Shown here one piece after another: positions 27,701 through 37,432 of a stretch of 64,000 bases of DNA. Source of the stretch: Climacium dendroides (lineage: Eukaryota; Streptophyta; Bryopsida; Hypnales; Climaciaceae). Each line of letters starts with the position of its first letter. Within the stretch, counting starts at the first letter, position 1. The DNA is taken from NCBI GenBank assembly GCA_950106755.1, contig OX467091.1, forward strand, positions 16,199,538-16,263,537, written 5' to 3'. The position numbers were made by a program, and so were the translations under genes. The notes under the pieces are model-generated. The model worked only from the letters and a program-made list of their open reading frames with translations, ran no database searches and was not told where the DNA came from.

Positions 27701-29004
27701 TCCATTGTGGAATAGATAACTTCCGAGGAAGTCCTTACTAGTTGAGAGAGTGATTGCAGAGTTTGTGGCCGTGGGTGTTTTTGCCACTTGTTCTGCAATG
27801 AGTCCGTGTATTAGGGTGGTAGAGTTCCTGTACATGCCTGTAGCAATCGGGTGGCCATGCTCTCCGAAGTGAATAGCCGCCCTCGTCATTTCAGAGTTTT
27901 TAGAATATACAAAATATATCCTAGCCTTGCATGCGCCTAGACACTAGGGAGCCAACTTGCAAACCTTGCACACTAGAGTGGAGTCCTTTGGGGGGGCTTC
28001 ACCGGGGGCGAAAGGGAACACAGTGTAGCCACTCCACTTAGTTTCGTTTTTCTTCGAAGCTCTCTTCATGTACTCACAATTGGCATTCTCACAAGCAAGA
28101 TGGCCAACACAGTAGGGCTTACAAAATGTTAGGTTGTCGGAGTTCTGGATATTGGTAGTCACAAGTTTGCACCATGGATGTCCATCGTAGCGCTTGTCCA
28201 TTCCCTCCAAGTTCTTGGCTCCCGACGAAGATGAAGATGCCCCACAAGGAGGCAATTTGAAGATGACATCTCCGTTGTAAACTGTTGGAAGGAATGGAAC
28301 TCTTTGGTGCTTCACTGTGCTCAAATCCATAGCGGACAACTCGTTCCAAGAGCGCTGCATACTACCAAGTCCCTTCAGACACTCCATAATGCTTTTCCTG
28401 GTTTCAATAGGATGGGGTGGTGGGGGGAGTGAGAATGAGGAATTGGAGAGACTTCTTGACAAGATTCTACATGAGGATTTTAGCATAGTGGGCTGGACAG
28501 ATGCCATGCGGAATGAATCCTCCTCTCTTTGAGCACTAATATTGGGGGATTCACCTTCAGATTCACTTGACAACTCTATGATTGGATCTAACTTCTCCTC
28601 TTTCACAACAAGAAGCTTGGAAGGCATATGTAGCACACTTGGAACATCTGTCGACAGACTGGGTGACATAGTGTGAGCAGTGACTGGCATATTCACGTAG
28701 AATTATCTGACTGTCGACTTTGGATTTCTGTTGACGAACCTAGCATGGAGAGTGGAAGGCCGTATGCTCTGTAATTTCCTGGACCAAGATACCAACAATG
28801 CGTCCCATCATCGTCAGACCTCACAACCGGAACAGATTGAATCACTTCGCCAGTTTCGGACATTTTCTCCTCCTCAACGTAGATGGACGTTTCTACGAAC
28901 CTAAAACGGACGTGCAGAAGGTGACTAGGAACTCTAGCGTGACCACCATGAACAATTGGGAACACTACAAGTATATCATAACCGTCTACTCTAATGGAAG
29001 CCAT
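24785..29004 (-). pseudogene. Element 1 transposase: MULE-type DDE plus SWIM, broken copy
   Basis: Sister copy of the element 2 transposase (41466-45140). Exon 1 runs from ATG at 29004 to a GT donor after 26846; exon 2 runs from an AG acceptor before 26173 to TAG at 24785. It contains a Cys/His-rich region (CVGHLACENANCEYM, VCKVCK), a D at the MFDHVKRVKEW motif, a second D at GFMADNAMANWNAVR, a CLLHW motif and a C-terminal SWIM finger (CTCPDF ... NCKH). Damage relative to element 2: a +1 frameshift near 28694; TAG at 27944; TAA at 27011, where element 2 has CAA; TGA at 25745, where element 2 has CGA; TAG at 25460; and TAG at 24935, where element 2 has TGG. It is not functional as it stands. 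Confidence 0.72.
26439..26510. repeat. Near-perfect palindrome, copy 1 of a GGATCC-centred family
   Basis: A 72-base palindrome centred on GGATCC at 26474/26475, with the core TGCCTCGGATCCGAGGCA. Its arms are GC-rich (GGGTCCCCTCCCCACCTCC and its complement). It lies in the intron between exons 1 and 2 of the element 1 transposase. The same core occurs at 32175-32288 and 33704-33817 with different arms. Confidence 0.85.
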
Positions 29005-30501
29005 CTTTGCAGCAAAAGGAGAATGTCAAGGAACAAGGAGAAGCCCAAGCAACCAAGAAGATGAGCTCCACAGCAAAAATGTATGGGTTCTCAATGATAG
29101 TGGTGCATCTTTGGTTTGTCCTATAGCAATCATATGTTAAAACCGATTAGCAAAATCTTAACACCTATCTGCAACATCTTTGATTTAATTTGAAACGATA
29201 TGGCAGTTGAGATTGAAGAAAATTAATTAGTTCAAAGGTCATTTCAAATTCTTACGTGACTGCTAAGCATAAGGAACACTCTAACAACATAGTGATGCAG
29301 AGAAGTATGCCTCCCAAATAAATATTGGGAACAGTACATTTAGGAATCCAATCAAAATTAATTACTTTAATAATTGAAATGCTCCTTACAAAAGTACTAG
29401 CACATATAGCTTGATATGAAGAGGCAAAATTGAATCACAAAGAAATTTTGGTGACAATATATCCTAGAATCCACTCAATAGAAATTAGTTTTGTAATGAA
29501 AACCGCTCCTTAAAAAAGAACTTGCACAATGAGGATGACATGAACATGCATAATTACACCCATCAAATTCTATTCCTTAAATTAATGAATGGCATATGTT
29601 GAAATTAATAATTATGCTAGGATGCTATTAAATTTACTTTTGGGAAGATGTCATAAAGTAAGGCACAGCGAAATATTAGTGATGATGTGCAATACAGAAA
29701 ATTTAGTCTCTAATAACACGGGGTACTAACCTGCTAAACAAAAAACTTGGCCAATATAGAGAAATTTTTTATTACCATAATTTGATGACATAGCTAATTT
29801 ATAAACTACATTTTCACCTTGGACGCCTTCTTCATTTTAATGTTCTGATTTAGTCAATTAAAATACCCATACCATAATATTGATTATTGTCTATGCAACT
29901 AAATGCATACATGGTACACTAAGAAGTTTGTTTATATTCATCCAACAACATTGAAGGCACTTGGTACTTTATTTCATAGATTGTAGGGTAAATTGCATGA
30001 AATGAAATCCAAATTTAAAATTCATGGTTTAAGAGCCCTTCAAATTCTAAGCAACCATAATTGGTAGAGCTAATTAAATGGGGAGCAATTCATGAATAGA
30101 GCAACACTAATAAGGATTTTTGGCACACCATTAGAGGGAAGAACAAGTACTTTGTCAGAGTGAACGTTGTGCATTGAGAAAGTAGTTTCACCCTGTCAGG
30201 GTTTAATTTTAATGGAATCGACGGTGCCCTCATGTGTACTGACAGTCCTATTATGGTCAAGGCCAACCTATTAAAAAAGGATTTGACGGCCGACGTCCTT
30301 CACAGCCGAAGGCGCCCACAAACGAAGCAAATTCGCATGTGTGTTGTCATTGTAGATTCAAATTTAGCGGCTATTGATAGGAATGCCTGGCCAAACGTAT
30401 AAGGCTTCATATCCTTCCTTTAGTTTTCATTGTCTTCCGGTTGTTTTCAGTTCTATGGTATAGTTGAGAGCGACGATGGCGATGCCCTCTCTTTTCCCTT
30501 C
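29005..30501. promoter_or_regulatory. Intergenic region between divergent genes of element 1
   Basis: About 1.5 kb between the minus-strand transposase start and the plus-strand small gene. It is AT-rich with no open frame of note. By position it should contain the divergent promoters, as does 45141-46133 in element 2, but I see no clear TATA/initiator pair. Confidence 0.35.
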
Positions 30502-30807
30502 ATGCTTCTAGGGTGTGAGGTTAGTGAGGTTGTTTGTGTGAGGCCCACACAAAGAAGAAAGAGACGAGGGTCCTTTTATTTTTCTTCAACTAGAGAGCTA
30601 AAGCGGTCGAGGATGAAAAGAGGTATACGAGGAGCACCAAAGTCCGGGGAAACATCGTCTCCAGATCTTCGTAGAGTTCTGCAGTTCAAGAGCGGGAGTA
30701 TCGTCGGGCAAGAGGATGCCCCTGGTGAAAATGTCCAACTTGTTAGAGAGGCTTCAGCAGACAGTTTGACCTCTGGACGCGGGGAGAATACAGTCGACGT
30801 CTCAAAT
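30502..30807 (+). CDS. Element 1 small basic protein, first exon
   Basis: The frame from ATG at 30502 encodes a Lys/Arg-rich segment (RRKRRGSFYFSSTREL), then a Ser/acidic segment. It stops at a good donor (AAT followed by GTAAGC at 30808). The segment aligns with the start of the element 2 gene at 46134 (KKKRRSGFFYSSRKQL), and both lie divergently upstream of the transposase gene. This supports a conserved second gene of the element. No known domain is recognised; basic composition suggests nucleic-acid binding or nuclear entry. Later exons could not be traced. The true start could also be a downstream codon or an upstream exon. Confidence 0.5.
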
Positions 30808-31866
30808 GTAAGCACATCATCTTTGTGTTTTCTTTAAAAACTACTTAGCTCCCTTGGTTTCTTTCCAGTGAAAGAACTGTCTTCACTCTACTCCTCTAAG
30901 GAAAGCTTGTAGAGTCATGTGGCCTCCTTGTTTGTTCATGGAACAAAGTTACTTGGAAGGATTGCAATCACATGCAAGTATAATGAAATTCACAGTAATA
31001 GTTTAGAAGAGGTAACTACAGGGTTCATGGATGTGCTATAGAAGTTCAAGAATAGAGAGACTTCATTTGAAACAACTGTAACTCAAATATCTAGAACAAC
31101 GATCGTGAAGAAAAACACTGTCAGGTTTTTCTATAGTAGATTTTAAATGCTAAAATTAGGGACCTTGGATACATGCACATACACAGTACTGGGTTTCTAT
31201 GAGAGACCAAATGACAATTTCAAAATAGCCTTGTAAGTGCACCCTGTAGAATCCAAATAGAATCTGCAGCTTGTAAGTTCTAACGCACTTATAAATTTCA
31301 ACCACATTAGTATTGCACTCTTTCTATCAATACGAGAATGTTCATGTTGTTATTTCCTATATGGAAAAACTCCAAAGAATGAAACTTACTTTCGTACTAG
31401 AATTCAGAAGACCAAAGGTTAGGGTACTATGGCTTGTGAAATTCGAAAAAGCTTTGGCAACAGAGTCGTTTTGAATTTGAATGTCATTCTCCTTGTGCCC
31501 CTCTTTGTCCCTGTTTCTTATATCACATGGAAGGTGACTTGAATTTTGTATAGCATTCAAGGTAAGTGTTTGAACATGCAGAAATTCTCTTTTGGCAAGT
31601 GTCTTCACTAAAGCTCTATAGAGACTAATGAAAACAAAAAATTTGTAAATCTCTTACAGTATTCAGGGTGCTAATATGGGGATGACTTGAGAACTAGTCC
31701 CTACACTTTGAAGAGTTAATATACTTTCACAACCGTAAACTACAGAAAATAGGATTGTCGATGAGGAGCGGATTTGCACTAGTCGAAATAAAATTCAATA
31801 TGTAAAAGTTTTTGAACATATTCTCGTGAGCACAGTTTCTTGGGGCTCAGTTCAATCTTTTTTTGC
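30808..31866. other. No gene seen
   Basis: Probably the decayed right part of element 1. No open frame shows similarity to the ParB/methyltransferase gene of element 2, and no CACTA right end was found. Confidence 0.4.
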
Positions 31867-32053
31867 ACGATGGACGTAAGTGAGAATCTCCAGCTTGTAA
31901 CTGATCAGAGAACAAGGCCCATTACGATTTAACGCAAACTCTTGGTATTGATCGTGAATGCATACATTTGATCTCCTAGCTAGCTTATGTAAGTTTGGAA
32001 ACCACACATTTTGTTTCAAGCATTGCAAGGACCTGTGCATTCAATCGCGCTCG
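31867..32053 (+). repeat. Left arm of a 190-bp inverted repeat
   Basis: Runs from ACGATGGACGTAAGTGAG to CAATCGCGCTCGT. It is about 90 percent identical, in reverse orientation, to 33484-33672. The two arms are 1.4 kb apart. The repeat could be long terminal inverted repeats of a MULE-like or foldback element, but I could not find a matching target duplication. Confidence 0.8.
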
Positions 32054-32174
32054 TGCATGCGCAGATTCTCTCCCCCTGGAACGAACTACATTCCTCGCGA
32101 GAGTCACCTGGAATCCCCGCGAGAGCCCGCGCGAGTCAGTTGGCTGATGATCAAGCGCTTGCAGGACTATGTTT

Positions 32175-32288
32175 AACTTTTTTTTTGAAAATTTGGGGGG
32201 TCCAGGTTAGAGTGCCGGGTGGTGCCTCGGATCCGAGGCACCACCCGACACTTTGACCTGGACCCTCCAAATTTTCAAAAAAAAAAGT
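32175..32288. repeat. Near-perfect palindrome, copy 2 of the GGATCC-centred family
   Basis: A 114-base palindrome centred at 32231/32232 on TGCCTCGGATCCGAGGCA. Its arms end in a T-run on the left and an A-run on the right, and it has only a few arm mismatches (TTAGAGTGCC against GACACTTTGA). A single strand would form a long hairpin. Confidence 0.88.
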
Positions 32289-33483
32289 ACTTGTCCTAAA
32301 ACTCCCCGTTGTCGGCACTGTATCTGCACATCCACGCTTCACTGCGGGCGCGGACTCTCTTAACGAACTGGTACATGGAGATATAGGGAGGAGCTCAAGA
32401 TTCTAAATTTTCCCCTTTGCGCGCACAGATTCCCCGCTCGTACTGCACGATCCTATTCTCTCAACACTCAGGATGGAACGAAATTCTATCTTCCCGATAG
32501 TGTTCAACAGAAGGAAATCAAACTTCAATCTTTGCCGACTGCGTGAATCTGAAAGGCTGACCCCAACACTCTCAAGCTACAAAGATCAATGCGCAATTCG
32601 TGAACAACACATGCCATCTAAGCATTGACACACTCAAGCTCCGCATGCGAGCTTACGCGCCACACTCAAGCTCCACGTATCGTACTCACGCACCAGACTC
32701 ATGAATCTCATGAAGTAACAGATCTGGTGAAGGTTACCTTTGCTCAAGCCGGCGCAGCGGGTGGAGCGGGTTCTTGAATGCCTCCACGGCCACGGCTCCT
32801 GGTGCTCCTCATCGTCATACTCTGCAGATCACAGTCACGACAGTTTGCTCAGTTCCCACACCTGCTCTCGGACCGACTTCGGTAGAATGCGAGAATGTTT
32901 GCAAATGGACGTGCACACCCTCTCAATCATGGAGTCCAGCTACGATGTGCATGGAGGAGCGCGAAGGACCACGGAATTCCAAATAAGGCTTCAAGAACGT
33001 GAGGTCATCTCCGGAAATGCAGTGGTTTCTAATTTTGTCGCCCGCGTTGCTGGATCCTTGGTGTGCTTCCTCGGTGAAGTCGGCTAATTTCATGCACACT
33101 GGATTCCTGGATTGCCTCTACAGTGGACTGACGTGGATTCATGTAGCCCATGACATTCCAGGCTAGACTGAACGCCCAAACTTATTGATAAGTGAGTCCA
33201 AATTTGACTGCTGGTTACTTTTGCCGAACTTAAGAAATCGGGATCCTGGTTTCACCAAGGTGCAGGGAGATGGCGACCGACCCATAACACCATCTGCTTG
33301 TCCCGCCCCATGCATGAGCCAGTTCAATAAAAATCTCCAGATGAATGGGGTCAGTAAACAGAGATTTCTGCATGCGAGCTAGTACCTAATTGATCACATC
33401 TACACATTTCCAACAGAGCAACCAACAAGAAGATCGAATTTGTAGCGCTAGCTACCTCTGTTTCACACATGATAGTACCTCAA
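32289..33483. other. Spacer of the inverted repeat; no gene supported
   Basis: Moderate-GC sequence. A 115-codon plus-strand frame at 32740-33087 has no recognisable motif and is overlapped by other frames. It could be cargo between the repeat arms. Confidence 0.35.
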
Positions 33484-33672
33484 CGAGCGCGATTGAATGC
33501 ACATGTCCTTGCAGTGCTTGAAATAGAATGTGTGGTTTCCAAACTTACATAAGCTAGCTGGGCGATCAAATGTACGCATTCACGATCAATACCAAGAGTA
33601 CGCGTTAAATCGTAATGGGCCTTGTTCTCTGATCAGTTACAAGCAGGAGATTCTCACTTACGTCCATCGTAC
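33484..33672 (-). repeat. Right arm of the 190-bp inverted repeat
   Basis: Reverse complement of 31867-32053, with scattered substitutions and small indels. Identity starts at ACGAGCGCGATTG and ends at CGTCCATCGT. Confidence 0.8.
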
Positions 33673-33703
33673 ACTCCATTTTTTGAATGAAATCAGGACA
33701 AGT

Positions 33704-33817
33704 CATTTTTTTTTGGGAAATTTCTGGGGTCCTGGGCAGTTGGCTAAGTGGTGCCTCGGATCCGAGGCACCACTTGGCCGATTGCCCAGGACCCCAGAAA
33801 TTTCCCAAAAAAAAATG
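33704..33817. repeat. Near-perfect palindrome, copy 3 of the GGATCC-centred family
   Basis: A 114-base palindrome centred at 33760/33761. It has the same 18-base core as the other two copies and T-run/A-run ends, but largely different arm sequence. It is the same length as copy 2. Confidence 0.88.
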
Positions 33818-33861
33818 TGCAAGTTAATTTCATGCATGTGAGTATGTCACTGGTTTTTCTT

Positions 33862-33951
33862 GGCGCTTGTGACGGTCATGGCGCTCGTGACGCGAGTGGT
33901 GTTTGTGACGCCAGTAGCGCTCGTGACGCAAGTGGCGCTCACGATTGCAGT
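33862..33951. repeat. 18-bp tandem repeat, five copies
   Basis: Five units of the form GGCGCTCGTGACGCNAGT, moderately diverged. The GC-rich tract lies just downstream of the kinase pseudogene. Confidence 0.8.
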
Positions 33952-34022
33952 GTGGCGCGGGTTCTCAAAATAAGTGAAAAGGTCATTTTTTGTTGTTCTT
34001 TAGTAGACCCAGCGGGGGGGCA

Positions 34023-35485
34023 CTAGATGACCTCTGAAAATTTAGGGATCCAAGGCACCTCCCATGGTTTAGGATTTAGGGCCCTAGTACTGCCAAAAAG
34101 ATTAAGGCATCCTGAATGAAAGACAATATTATGGATGTACATGCGTAGTGCTGTATAGGCTTCCGCTTCCATTGTATACAAATGCTTCTTCTGCATGACT
34201 TGAAGTGAATTGATTGAATCCGGGGGGCCAAAGGTATAGAACAATTCCGGAGCAACAAAGCGTTTTACAGCTTTCACCTTCAAGAGTTCGTCCATTGTAG
34301 CATATCCATATTTGGATGGCTCTTTCTCCACCACCCTACCAGAAAGTCCCCAATCACAAACTCCTATGTATACCACATTCTGTTTCCAAGGGTCAAAATG
34401 GAGGAGAACGTTGGATGGAGATAAGTCATTATGGAGAAAATCCTCATCATGGCATTTTTCCACTATAACTAGCAATGATAATGCCAAATTTAGACGATTT
34501 CGTCGGTAGGTTGCAACCCACCCCAATTGTTCGGAATTCAATCCGCTGTTGGTTTCTTTCAAAATGTCATTATTATTCACTGTTTCAGAAACCTTTTTGT
34601 CAAGGTTCACTTGAAAGCACTGTAAAGATCCGCCATTCCACCAAAGGGTGTATCCTTCCATTGTCTTTGAATGCAAGTACAAAAGTCTAATGATGCTCGG
34701 GTGCTTCACAGGACATGCTTCCGCCTCAATCATGATCTCACGGCGCTTCTCCTTTTGATTCTCAGTTTTCAAGATCTTGCCAGTAAATTCCATCCATGTC
34801 AGGATGCTCCCAAGTTTAGTGAGACGCACTTTTCAAATGGTCCCATAGGCTCCTTCTGCTTTGAAGCCTGGCATCGGTACCACTTTCACTGAACTTTCCA
34901 ACCACTTGAATGACCCATTGGTGCTGTGGCTATAAATTGCATTCTCTGCTGTTTCTTTCCACGAAGGTTTCTTTCTATTACGTAAACTTGAGAAACTTTG
35001 GCACCAAGTCTGTACCATTGACAATTTTGAAGCAAATTCCTTGTCCTCATCGTCCCAGTCATTCGTATCTTTTTTTTTTTGGCTACATTTAACCACATCG
35101 CTACAATATTGGTGGTCAAGGACTTCACCATGCCATCGAGCTACTTTGAGGCTAACCAATACTCAACGAAATTGTTATATTTCTGCGATGCTTCCAACTT
35201 CACTTCAAGCTCGTACCGCATATCTTGAGTGAGTTGATGGTAACCATCTTCATTCTTGTTCACGTACATTCTTTAATTTTCAACATTGAAAGACTTCGTA
35301 CCCTATAGAAGTCAATGCCAAAGGACCTTGGACTTCTTGCTGGATGATGAAGGGTTCGAAGACGAAGGATTTGATGATGGGATTGTCCAAGACATGTCCC
35401 AAACCTAAGGCCCACCTTCCTCAGGTCTATCGAGATCAACATGTAGAGGACGCTTCCCAGATGAACCACTTCCCGATGAAGCCAT
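34023..35485 (-). pseudogene. Protein-kinase-like pseudogene
   Basis: On the minus strand, ATG at 35485 starts a Ser-rich N-terminus (MASSGSGSSGKRPLH). The frame then passes several stops and at least one 1-bp shift near 35155, and becomes a kinase-like fold. It shows a glycine-loop-like AEGAYGTI followed by TGA at 34833, then open frame from KVRLTKLG to TAG at 34023. The catalytic loop reads HNDLSPSNVLL (near 34430) with Asp and Asn kept; the DFG position is DWG; an APE-like APELF follows. Residue choices (HND, DWG) are unusual but keep the metal-binding Asp. The stops make it a pseudogene in this copy. It is divergent from the RING gene across a shared 370-bp region with a TATA box for each side. 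Confidence 0.65.
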
Positions 35486-35642
35486 GCTTTGGAGAGGTTC
35501 TGGATTTTTTTTAAATTAGTGAAAGCAGGTGCGTGCTGTGGGCCAAGTCTGCACACCCACCAACGCACTACATAGGCCACGGAGCGAGCTACAACATGGG
35601 GCAGTGGAGGAAGCTTGGCAAATGAGAGGTCGCCTAGGAGGG

Positions 35643-35650
35643 TTTTATAG
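35643..35650 (-). promoter_or_regulatory. TATA box for the kinase-like pseudogene
   Basis: Reads CTATAAAA on the minus strand, about 160 bases before the ATG at 35485. Confidence 0.6.
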
Positions 35651-35662
35651 CCGAAGGGGCGA

Positions 35663-35850
35663 GAACGTCCCTGCCCCCATTGAAAACGTCCCCGCTCCAT
35701 TGAGAACGTCCCCGCTCCATCGAGAACGTCCCCGCTTAGTCCGCACCAGCAACCTCGCCTTGGTCGAGAGTTGGAAACGATAGCTCTATGTCAGAAACGT
35801 TCCCGCCCCATCGATAACGTCTCCACTCCCTCCAAGAACGTCCCCGCCCC
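35663..35850. repeat. GAACGTCCCCGC repeats between two divergent promoters
   Basis: Four adjacent units of about 20 bases (GAACGTCCCCGCTCCATTGA type) from 35663, then at least three more spaced copies up to about 35850. They sit between the minus-strand TATA at 35643 and the plus-strand TATA at 35871, so they may be shared upstream elements. Related ACGTCCRCGCC motifs recur at 61610-62160. Confidence 0.75.
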
Positions 35851-35870
35851 ACCGCCTGCGCCCATGCCCC

Positions 35871-35878
35871 TATATAAG
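35871..35878 (+). promoter_or_regulatory. TATA box for the RING-H2 gene
   Basis: TATATAAG in a GC-rich setting (GCCCC before, GCGTCTC after), a classic plant TATA context. The leader downstream is interrupted by element F before the ATG at 37219. Confidence 0.7.
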
Positions 35879-35962
35879 GCGTCTCAGCCCCGTTCATTAT
35901 ACCTCACAGCTTCCCTCGTTCCTCCACTTTTGTTGAGCTGGTTGCCCGGGCGGTTGTGGGGC

Positions 35963-37167
35963 CACTAGTAGAAAAATACAATGACCAAATTAACAAAAAT
36001 CAACAGAAAAGTGTTGATTTTTTTTTGTTAATTTGGACGTATTGATTTGGGCACTTTTGAACAGAAAAGTGTTGATTTTTTAACAAAAATGTGTTGTTTA
36101 AGAACAAAAAAGTGTTGTTTAAGAACAAAAAAGTGTTGAATTTCTAACAAAAAAGTATTGTTTTAGAACAAAAAAGTGTTAATTTTTTTGTTAATTTGGT
36201 CACATTATTTTTTTAAATTATTTTTTTTCAAAAAAAATGAATAAAAGGTGACACGTGGCAATGCCACATAGGCACCCCAACTATCCACGTGGCATGCCAC
36301 ACAAGCTACTTGAATGCCACGTTGGCAATTCATGTGGCAAACATTGCCATCAAGGTTTGAACCTTGAACCTCATGGTTGAGGCCCAAGATTCAAACCAAT
36401 GCACCACTTATACATATACATGTCTAAAATGTATATAAAATCTTATTTGTTTAGTTTTTCATTTTTTTCCCATTGTTTTTTAAAGTCAGCGTACTTCAGG
36501 GCTGGTTTTGACGTAGTAAATGACCTTTTTTCAAGAAACTTTGAACTAATAAAAGTTGTAAAATCAATCCAAATTTCACCTCCAACAATCCGTTTGAGAT
36601 TTCGATCCTCCAATCAAAAGTTATGGACAAAAATCAGAGAGGGGTTTAAAAAATGTAAAAAAAATGATTCATTTTCACCCCTCTCTGATTTTTGTCCATA
36701 ACTTTTGATTGGAGGATCGAAATCTCAAACGGATTGTTAGAGGTGAAAGTTGGATTGATTTTACAACTTTTATTAGTTCAAAGTTTCTTGAAAAAAGGTC
36801 ATTTATTAAGTCAAAACCGGCCCTGAAGTATGCTGACTTTAAGAAATACCGAATTGTTAATGTTTAGTTTTTAAAAAAATCTACATTGTACAATTAAAGA
36901 TTCCAAGAGATTCCAAGAGATTCCAAAGATTCCAAGAGATTCTTAAAAGATTCTTAAACGATTCTTAAAAGATTCTTAAAAGATTCTAAAAGATTTAACA
37001 AAATTTTGTTGATTTTAGTTGCACTATCCAAATCAACAAAAATAATGTGACCATTTTGTTAATTTGGGCAAAATCAACAAAAATTTGTGAAAATGGAAAA
37101 TACAGTACCCAAGTTAACAAAAAATTGTTGACTATTTGTTGATTTGGTCACTGATTTTCTACTAGTG
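35963..37167. mobile_element. Element F: non-autonomous CACTA element, 1.2 kb, target duplication GGC
   Basis: Starts CACTAGTAGAAAA and ends TTTTCTACTAGTG, with GGC on both sides (35960-35962 and 37168-37170). The interior has repeats of AAGTGTTGATTTTTTAACAA type near each end, CCACGTGGCATGCCAC-type motifs (36250-36345), a 360-bp foldback in the middle and a GATTCCAAGA/GATTCTTAAAA repeat (36895-36995). It is non-coding. It split the 5' leader or a leader intron of the RING-H2 gene. Confidence 0.9.
36481..36841. repeat. Long foldback (two arms of about 165 bp) inside element F
   Basis: From TAAAGTCAGCGTACTTCAGG to its reverse complement ending CTGACTTTA, centred near 36661, with a loop of about 25-30 bases. 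The arms differ at only a handful of positions. A transcript would form a nearly perfect hairpin, a possible source of small RNAs. Confidence 0.88.
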
Positions 37168-37218
37168 GGCCTTCTACAGTACCAAATTCACTCAGTTTTT
37201 TTGCAGGCCATCATCACC

Positions 37219-37432
37219 ATGGACACGCCACCAAGGATGATGAAGATGGAACGAGACAGAACTCGCAAACGACAAGGCCAAAAACAACGCAAACGTATAA
37301 ATGTTTTACAAAATCCCACGAAACTTGCATTCAGAGGTTGGCAAGACATACCTGATCCATGGACCATGGAAACTTGCGCCTCCTACATCGAATGGTGCCA
37401 CATTGGCAAATCCTTCCCAGAAGATCGGCATA
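37219..37432 (+). pseudogene. RING-H2 gene, segment 1 (N-terminus), broken by element E
   Basis: ATG at 37219 follows a TTTTTTTGCAG that looks like a leader-intron acceptor. The 71 codons begin MDTPPRMMKMERDR and are rich in Lys/Arg, then continue as NPTKLAFRGWQDIPDPW. The frame ends at the CACTA insertion at 37433, one base into codon 72. It resumes in phase at 38530 once element E and one ATA copy are removed. The family of this N-terminal region is not recognised. Because element E interrupts the coding sequence, a full product requires excision of E and of element 2. Confidence 0.75.

Larger units (their letters stand above)
18887..30807. mobile_element. Element 1: decayed CACTA-ended transposon, left end intact, right end not found
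   Basis: The left end starts CACTATAAGAAAAC at 18887 and is followed by about 900 bases dense in GACGTGGCA, GACATC and GATGTC motifs, as expected of CACTA subterminal regions. Inside are a DUF4216-like ORF, a MULE-type DDE/SWIM transposase pseudogene (minus strand) and a divergent small-gene exon (plus strand), in the same order as in element 2. Two other CACTA elements are inserted in it (19829-21746 and 22724-24550). I find no right terminal repeat preceding a copy of the TCT that flanks the left end, so the right part is probably deleted. The right boundary given is simply the last homologous exon. Confidence 0.6.

Noticed and set aside
34014..34030. CACTAG near 34020 as the missing right end of element 1
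   Set aside because: It is in left-end orientation, has no AAGAAAA extension, and no TCT duplication is positioned for it.
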